DNA of 16,694 bases from an uncultured Eubacteriales bacterium (GTDB taxonomy: Bacteria; Bacillota; Clostridia; Oscillospirales; Oscillospiraceae). The notes below the pieces were generated by a model. It ran no database searches. It saw nothing but the letters and a program-made list of their open reading frames with translations, and was not told the DNA's origin. Positions 13,140 through 16,694 of this stretch are shown here, one piece after another. The stretch covers positions 1 through 16,694 of the forward strand of contig USGS01000035.1 of assembly GCA_900554275.1 (NCBI GenBank). Reading direction: 5' to 3'. A program made the position numbers and the translations under genes. Within the stretch, counting starts at the first letter, position 1. Every line of letters starts with the position of its first letter.

Positions 13140-14069
13140 ATGGCAAAGCAAGCGGACAGAATGACGGACGAGCAGCTCTCCAAGCAGCTGGGGCGCTATC
13201 AGGCCACGGAGAGCATCGGGATACTGCTGGGCGTTCTGCTGGTGATCGCCGGGTGCATCACGATGTTCATACGGCGTGACCCCCTCCTGATCTGCGCGAT
13301 GGTCTTTCCCGGTGTGGCGCTGTTCCTGCTGGTGGCAAAGCCCGCCCAGAGGAAGAAAAAAGCGCTGATGCAGGAGCAGCTGGGCGGGTATTTCCGCACG
13401 GAGCTGACACGGGCCTTCGGCCCTGAGCCGAAAACAGCGGAGCTGCCCATCGACCGGACGTTTCTCGAAAGTGCCGAGCTGCTGGCCGTCCCATGGACGG
13501 AGTGTAGCGTGGAGGACTTCCACGAGGGCATACATAACGGACTGCGGTTTTCCGCCGCCAACGTGGAGCTGCGCCGCACGGTGGAGGAGAAGTCCGGCCC
13601 GGACAACGACAACTGGATGACGAGGACCGAGACGCTGTTCCGGGGTATCGTGGTACGCTGCAGGGATATAGGCGACCCAGCGCTGGATATGGTCATCCGG
13701 GAAATGTTCCAGGAGCGAAAGAAGGACGACATCACCGACCCTGCCCTGTTCCGGAAGCATTTCACCGCCCGCACAGCGAACGGGCAGGACGTGGATGAAC
13801 AGGTAACGCCGCAGCTGCGGGAGCTGGTGCAGAAGCTGGAGGCATCTTCCAACAGTGCCAAGCTGGGCGGTCTTATCCTCCGTGACGGCGATCTGACGCT
13901 GGCCCTGAACACCCGGTATGTGTTTGCGGGCGTTCCGGAGGAGCTGGATCTGCGGGATGTGGACGGAATACGGAAATGGTTCACGGCCTCGCTGACGGGC
14001 ATGGGCAATCTGCTGGATCTGCTGGTGGAAAGCCCGGTCATGTCTGCGGCGCAGACGGAAAAGGAGTGA
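13140..14069 (+). CDS. DUF3137 family membrane protein A
   Basis: A 309-residue protein with two adjacent transmembrane helices (about 26-44 and 48-65) and a large C-terminal soluble domain. The DUF3137 pattern is visible: F-S-A-A-N-V-E-L (about 140-147), a polar loop, LFRGIVVRC (about 167-175), then KHFTARTANGQD and KLGGLILRDGDLTLALNTRY (about 241-260) near the C-terminus. The family is widespread; its function is unproven, though some members neighbour LemA genes. The N-terminus carries MTDEQLS (8-14), repeated in the next protein. AGGAGG overlaps the stop of lipoprotein 3. The soluble domain probably faces the cytoplasm by the short basic stretch after helix 2, but the topology is inferred. 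Confidence 0.78.
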   Translation: MAKQADRMTDEQLSKQLGRYQATESIGILLGVLLVIAGCITMFIRRDPLLICAMVFPGVALFLLVAKPAQRKKKALMQEQLGGYFRTELTRAFGPEPKTAELPIDRTFLESAELLAVPWTECSVEDFHEGIHNGLRFSAANVELRRTVEEKSGPDNDNWMTRTETLFRGIVVRCRDIGDPALDMVIREMFQERKKDDITDPALFRKHFTARTANGQDVDEQVTPQLRELVQKLEASSNSAKLGGLILRDGDLTLALNTRYVFAGVPEELDLRDVDGIRKWFTASLTGMGNLLDLLVESPVMSAAQTEKE

Positions 14070-14073
14070 GTAT

Positions 14074-14952
14074 ATGGAAGAGCTGAAAAAGAAGATGGCG
14101 GATGAACAGCTGTCCTCGGCGCTGCGAAAGAGCAAGGGCGGCAGGCTTGGCGGTAAGATCCTCTCCCTGGTGGGTGTGGTGATCGCCGTAGCGGGTATGA
14201 TCCTGGGCGGCAACTACATGGTGGTCATCGCAGGCGGTGTGATCCTGGCCCTGGGGCAGATGGTGCAGGGCAGATCCAGGGGCAGGGCGAACCAGCAGGC
14301 GTTCAGTGCCATCGCGCCGGATATTGTGGATGCCTCCTTTGAGAACGTGCAGTTCGACCCCGCTTCGCGCATTCTGAATGCGGAGGACACGAACATTCCC
14401 GTGCCCAACCACACGTATTGCGGCGGCAGCGGATATGTCCGTGGGACGTATGAGGGGCTGACCACGGAGCTGTGCACCGTCCGGATGACGGACGTCAGCG
14501 AGTTCCAGCGGGAGGAGACAGGTCAGTGGGAGCGGAACGAGAAGGAGGTCTACGCCGGGCAGTGGATGCTGTGTGAGCTGGGTCGGGAGTTCCCCACATG
14601 GCTGACCATCTGGCCGCGGGGCAAGCTGGAGAAGCTGCTCAATGCCCGGACCATCAGGACAGGCAACGAGGCCTTCGACAAGCAGTTCAATCTGAGCAGC
14701 GACGACGAGCAGGAGGCCCTTCGCATCCTGAATCCCAGTCGGATGGAGCGGATCATGAAGCTGGCGGACACGTCCTTCGGCAAGTTTGGCATCAATCTCA
14801 ACAAGGACGGCAAGCTATATATCGCCGTCCACAGCGGGCACGGCTTTTTCGACATCGGCAAGGGCCGGGAGACGCCGGAGCAGCTGCGTCGGCGGTTCAC
14901 CGGGGAGCTGAAGTGGTTTACGGACATGATCGACGTGTTCCGCCCGATGTAA
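14074..14952 (+). CDS. DUF3137 family membrane protein B
   Basis: A 292-residue paralogue of protein A: MADEQLS at the same residues (8-14), two helices (about 28-45 and 47-63), then DASFENVQFDP (about 87-97), a GTYEGLTTELCTVRM and VYAGQWMLCEL core, and the DUF3137 C-terminal pattern FDKQFNLSSDDEQEALRILN followed by FGKFGINLNKDGKLYIAVHS. It starts 4 bp after gene A, with AAGGAG in the tail of gene A, so the two are translationally coupled and may act as a hetero-complex. The C-terminal domain follows the family pattern more closely than protein A does. Function unknown. Confidence 0.82.
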   Translation: MEELKKKMADEQLSSALRKSKGGRLGGKILSLVGVVIAVAGMILGGNYMVVIAGGVILALGQMVQGRSRGRANQQAFSAIAPDIVDASFENVQFDPASRILNAEDTNIPVPNHTYCGGSGYVRGTYEGLTTELCTVRMTDVSEFQREETGQWERNEKEVYAGQWMLCELGREFPTWLTIWPRGKLEKLLNARTIRTGNEAFDKQFNLSSDDEQEALRILNPSRMERIMKLADTSFGKFGINLNKDGKLYIAVHSGHGFFDIGKGRETPEQLRRRFTGELKWFTDMIDVFRPM

Positions 14953-14965
14953 AGGAGGTGTCGGT

Positions 14966-15166
14966 ATGACTTTGGGGCTTGCCGCGGCGCTGCTGGCGGC
15001 GGCGATGATCGGGATCGCGCTGGCCTGCAAATACCTGCAGAGAAGCAGCACGGCACGGACGCTGTGTATCGTTGGCTGCGCGCTGATCGCGCTGGCCTGC
15101 GCCGTTTATATCGGGCTGACGCTGCTGTTTGTAGACGCGGTGCGGAACAGTCCGCCGACGGCATAG
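14966..15166 (+). CDS. Small two-helix membrane protein, unknown
   Basis: A 66-residue protein made almost entirely of two hydrophobic helices (about 2-21 and 32-56) joined by CKYLQRSSTAR, with a short tail VRNSPPTA. I do not recognise a family. The start is well supported: AAAGGAGG (14951-14958) is 7 bases before the ATG and overlaps the stop of DUF3137 protein B, 13 bp spacing. It is the last gene before the terminator at 15187 and probably a membrane partner of the DUF3137 proteins. Confidence 0.75.
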   Translation: MTLGLAAALLAAAMIGIALACKYLQRSSTARTLCIVGCALIALACAVYIGLTLLFVDAVRNSPPTA

Positions 15167-15186
15167 AGTGTTCACAAAATAGGGAG

Positions 15187-15218
15187 AAAGGCCCGCTGCC
15201 GGTGGCAGCGGGCCTTTT
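15187..15218 (+). terminator. Terminator of the lipoprotein/DUF3137 operon
   Basis: A perfect 14-bp stem (arms 15187-15200 and 15204-15217) with loop GGT, GC-rich core GGCCCGCTGCC, and TTTT at the right end. It lies 20 bp after the last stop codon. Confidence 0.92.
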
Positions 15219-15363
15219 GTGACAGGGCGTTCTGTTTCTTTGGGCGAAAAGCCGGTCCAGGCATTATACTTTGTTTGTATATAGATTAACGAAAATGCGC
15301 GAATTATGTGCAAACATCCGGTCAAGCATCGAAAAAAATCATGAGATTTGTGCGAAAAAAACT

Positions 15364-15391
15364 TTGCATATTCCTTTGGTTATATTATAAT
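15364..15391 (+). promoter_or_regulatory. Promoter of the V-type ATPase operon
   Basis: TTGCAT (-35, 15364-15369), 16 bp, then a perfect TATAAT (-10, 15386-15391). Two A-tracts just upstream (15334-15340 and 15353-15360) resemble an UP element. The 145 bp between the terminator and this promoter hold no gene I can see. The region is AT-rich compared with the flanking genes. Confidence 0.65.
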
Positions 15392-15426
15392 ACGTGTAAC
15401 TATAATAAGTGAGAGGGTGAACACGT

Positions 15427-15987
15427 ATGGAACTTCAAATTCAGGACCTTGTCTCTTCCATCAAGAAGGATGGGATCGACAGCGCCAACAAAGAGGCTGC
15501 CGCCATCCTGGCCGATGCCAAGAAGCAGGCGGACGCCATGATCGCGGAGGCAAAAAAGGATGCGGACAAGCTGCGTGAGGACGCCAAGGCGGAGATCGAG
15601 GTGTTCAAAAACAGCGCGCAGCTCAGCGCCGAACAGGCCAAGCGTGACGCGGTGCTGGCGTTCCAGCAGGAAGTTCAGAAGGAATTCGGGAAGATCCTGG
15701 CCGCTGACGTGAACAAGGCGCTTGATCAGCAGGCGCTGGTCCGGCTCATTCAGGCCGCCGTACAGGGCGAGGACGTGTCTGCCTATACGGTGGAGGTAGA
15801 CCAGGTGACGGACGCACTGCGTCAGGAGCTGGCCCAGGAGCTGAAGAACGGGCTGGAGATCCGCCCGTCCAAGAAGGTGGGCGCAGGCTTCCGCCTGGCT
15901 GCCAAGGACGGCTCGGGCTACTTTGACTGCTCTGAGCAGGAGATCGCAGAGATGCTGATGCCATTCTTCCGGGATATGCACCTGTAA
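15427..15987 (+). CDS. ntpE: V-type ATP synthase subunit E
   Basis: A 186-residue peripheral-stalk subunit. Its N-terminal ~95 residues form a long charged Ala/Lys/Glu helix with heptad-like spacing (ANKEAAAILADAKKQADAMI and on), as expected of the stalk coiled coil. The C-terminal globular part has QALVRLIQAAV, LKNGLEIRPSKKVGAGFRLA and YFDCSEQEIAEML, typical of bacterial subunit E. It links the catalytic head to the membrane part of a Na+- or H+-translocating ATPase. The ribosome site is modest (GAGGG, 15413-15417). It is the first gene of the operon, with DUF2764 and subunit A following. Confidence 0.9.
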   Translation: MELQIQDLVSSIKKDGIDSANKEAAAILADAKKQADAMIAEAKKDADKLREDAKAEIEVFKNSAQLSAEQAKRDAVLAFQQEVQKEFGKILAADVNKALDQQALVRLIQAAVQGEDVSAYTVEVDQVTDALRQELAQELKNGLEIRPSKKVGAGFRLAAKDGSGYFDCSEQEIAEMLMPFFRDMHL

Positions 15988-15997
15988 GGAGGCGGCT

Positions 15998-16519
15998 ATG
16001 GCATCCTACTACTATCTGATCTCCAGTCTGCCCATGCTGAAAACCCAGGGCGAGCCGCCTATGGACTACGGCACATTTCTGGATATGTGCAAAGCGGCGG
16101 TGGGCAGCGGGGTCTACAAGACCCTGGAGGAGCTGACGGTGCAGGCAAGCAACGGGCCGCTGCTGTCGGAATGGGCGTCGTTTTATCAGGCGCTTTCCCG
16201 GGAGCTGGTCTATCAGCGCAGCGTGAAGCTGGGCCGCCCCTGTCCCGTTCCCTCCGACCGGGACGCCGGCATTACCCAGGCCGTGACGGCGGCGGTGAAC
16301 GCGGAGAACCCGCTGGAGGGCGAACGCATTTTGCTGGATCTGGAATTCAAACGGCTGGACGACATGATCGGGCTGCACAATTTTGATGAGCACGCCCTGT
16401 ACGGCTACGCCATGAAGCTCCGGCTCCTGGAGCGGCAGCAGGGCTTCCGCTACGAGGCGGGCAAACGGTCCTTCGACGGGCTGATCGCCCACATCCAGCA
16501 GCAAGTCTCCAGCCTATAA
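15998..16519 (+). CDS. DUF2764 family protein of V-type ATPase operon
   Basis: A 173-residue protein starting ASYYYLISSLPMLKTQGEPP, the N-terminal signature of DUF2764. The pattern YYYLISSLP plus an all-helical remainder, with ILLDLEFKRLDDMIGLHNFD at about 110-129, and a place between subunits E and A are typical of the V-ATPase operons of Bacteroidetes and spirochaetes. There it occupies the position of subunit C; a central-stalk/C-like role is inferred, not shown. AAGGAGG overlaps the stop of ntpE, with 10 bp between the genes. Confidence 0.85.
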   Translation: MASYYYLISSLPMLKTQGEPPMDYGTFLDMCKAAVGSGVYKTLEELTVQASNGPLLSEWASFYQALSRELVYQRSVKLGRPCPVPSDRDAGITQAVTAAVNAENPLEGERILLDLEFKRLDDMIGLHNFDEHALYGYAMKLRLLERQQGFRYEAGKRSFDGLIAHIQQQVSSL

Positions 16520-16539
16520 CGAAACAGGAGAAACACAAT

Positions 16540-16694
16540 ATGGACAAAGTAACAGGATATGTGACAGGTGTAAACGGAAACCTGGTGTCCGCCAGCTTTT
16601 CCGGCTCTGTGCGCAAAAATGAAGTGGGCTATGTCCTGGTGGGCGATGACCGGCTCAAGGGCGAGGTCATCCGCGTCAACGGCGACACGGCCAG
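16540..16694 (+). CDS. ntpA: V-type ATP synthase subunit A, N-terminal fragment cut by window edge
   Basis: Fifty-one codons are visible, starting MDKVTGYVTGVNGNLVSASF and continuing through VGYVLVGDDRLKGEVIRVNG. This is the N-terminal beta-barrel of the catalytic A subunit of V-type ATPases (full length about 590 residues). The Walker A region and the rest lie beyond the window. The ATG follows GGAG (16527-16530) by 9 bases and comes 20 bp after the DUF2764 stop. Confidence 0.9.
   Translation, partial: MDKVTGYVTGVNGNLVSASFSGSVRKNEVGYVLVGDDRLKGEVIRVNGDTA

Noticed and set aside
12990..14213. 407-codon minus-strand frame opposite DUF3137 gene A
   Set aside because: It is Pro/Arg/Gln-rich, without start signals or family similarity. 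The plus strand carries a recognisable DUF3137 protein.
15369..15374. TATTCC near the V-ATPase promoter as a second operator half-site of the LuxR-type regulator
   Set aside because: There is no matching GGAATA half-site beside it and the spacing to the -10 differs, so a chance match is likelier.
15401..15406. Second TATAAT upstream of ntpE
   Set aside because: No acceptable -35 lies 16-18 bp upstream (the nearest, TTGGTT, is 19 bp away). The element at 15386 is better.

Overview
The window looks like a chromosomal segment of a G+C-rich Gram-positive gut-type anaerobe, most likely a clostridium of the Oscillospirales (Flavonifractor/Oscillibacter-like). This is inferred from the mix of mini-ribonuclease III, an RqcH/NFACT protein, a CBS/DRTGG-type family II pyrophosphatase, a DUF378 protein, a MalT-like LuxR regulator, lipoproteins with LTAC lipoboxes, and strong AGGAGG ribosome sites. 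No mobile element, CRISPR array, tRNA or rRNA was seen.

Layout. (1) 1-3842: a DUF1015 gene running off the left edge on the minus strand, a small DUF378 membrane protein on the plus strand, a bidirectional hairpin terminator, then the minus-strand pair mrnC-rqcH (23S rRNA maturation and ribosome quality control) with overlapping ends. (2) 3866-4690: a divergent promoter region, a stand-alone cyclic-nucleotide-binding-fold protein without a visible DNA-binding domain, and an AT-rich gap holding a promoter-like sequence followed 80 bp later by a 23-bp perfect hairpin, which is a candidate small RNA. (3) 4748-7502: a minus-strand operon of Mn-dependent pyrophosphatase, a PspC-domain protein and a metallo-beta-lactamase-fold hydrolase, under a near-consensus promoter. 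(4) 7742-15217: a LuxR/MalT-type regulator (825 aa) followed by a tight seven-gene cluster: DUF2442, three tandem paralogous lipoproteins, two paralogous DUF3137 membrane proteins and a small two-helix membrane protein, closed by a strong terminator. (5) 15364-16694: the promoter and first three genes of a V-type ATPase operon (subunit E, DUF2764, subunit A), cut by the right edge.

The part that seems least described is region 4. A large ATP-binding signal-responsive activator sits directly upstream of a surface lipoprotein/membrane protein set with no known biochemical role. A perfect palindrome and a -10-like element lie in the short gap between regulator and operon. I infer a regulated envelope module; the sequence does not reveal the signal or the substrate. 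The other regions are housekeeping genes with some family-level oddities that are listed as findings.
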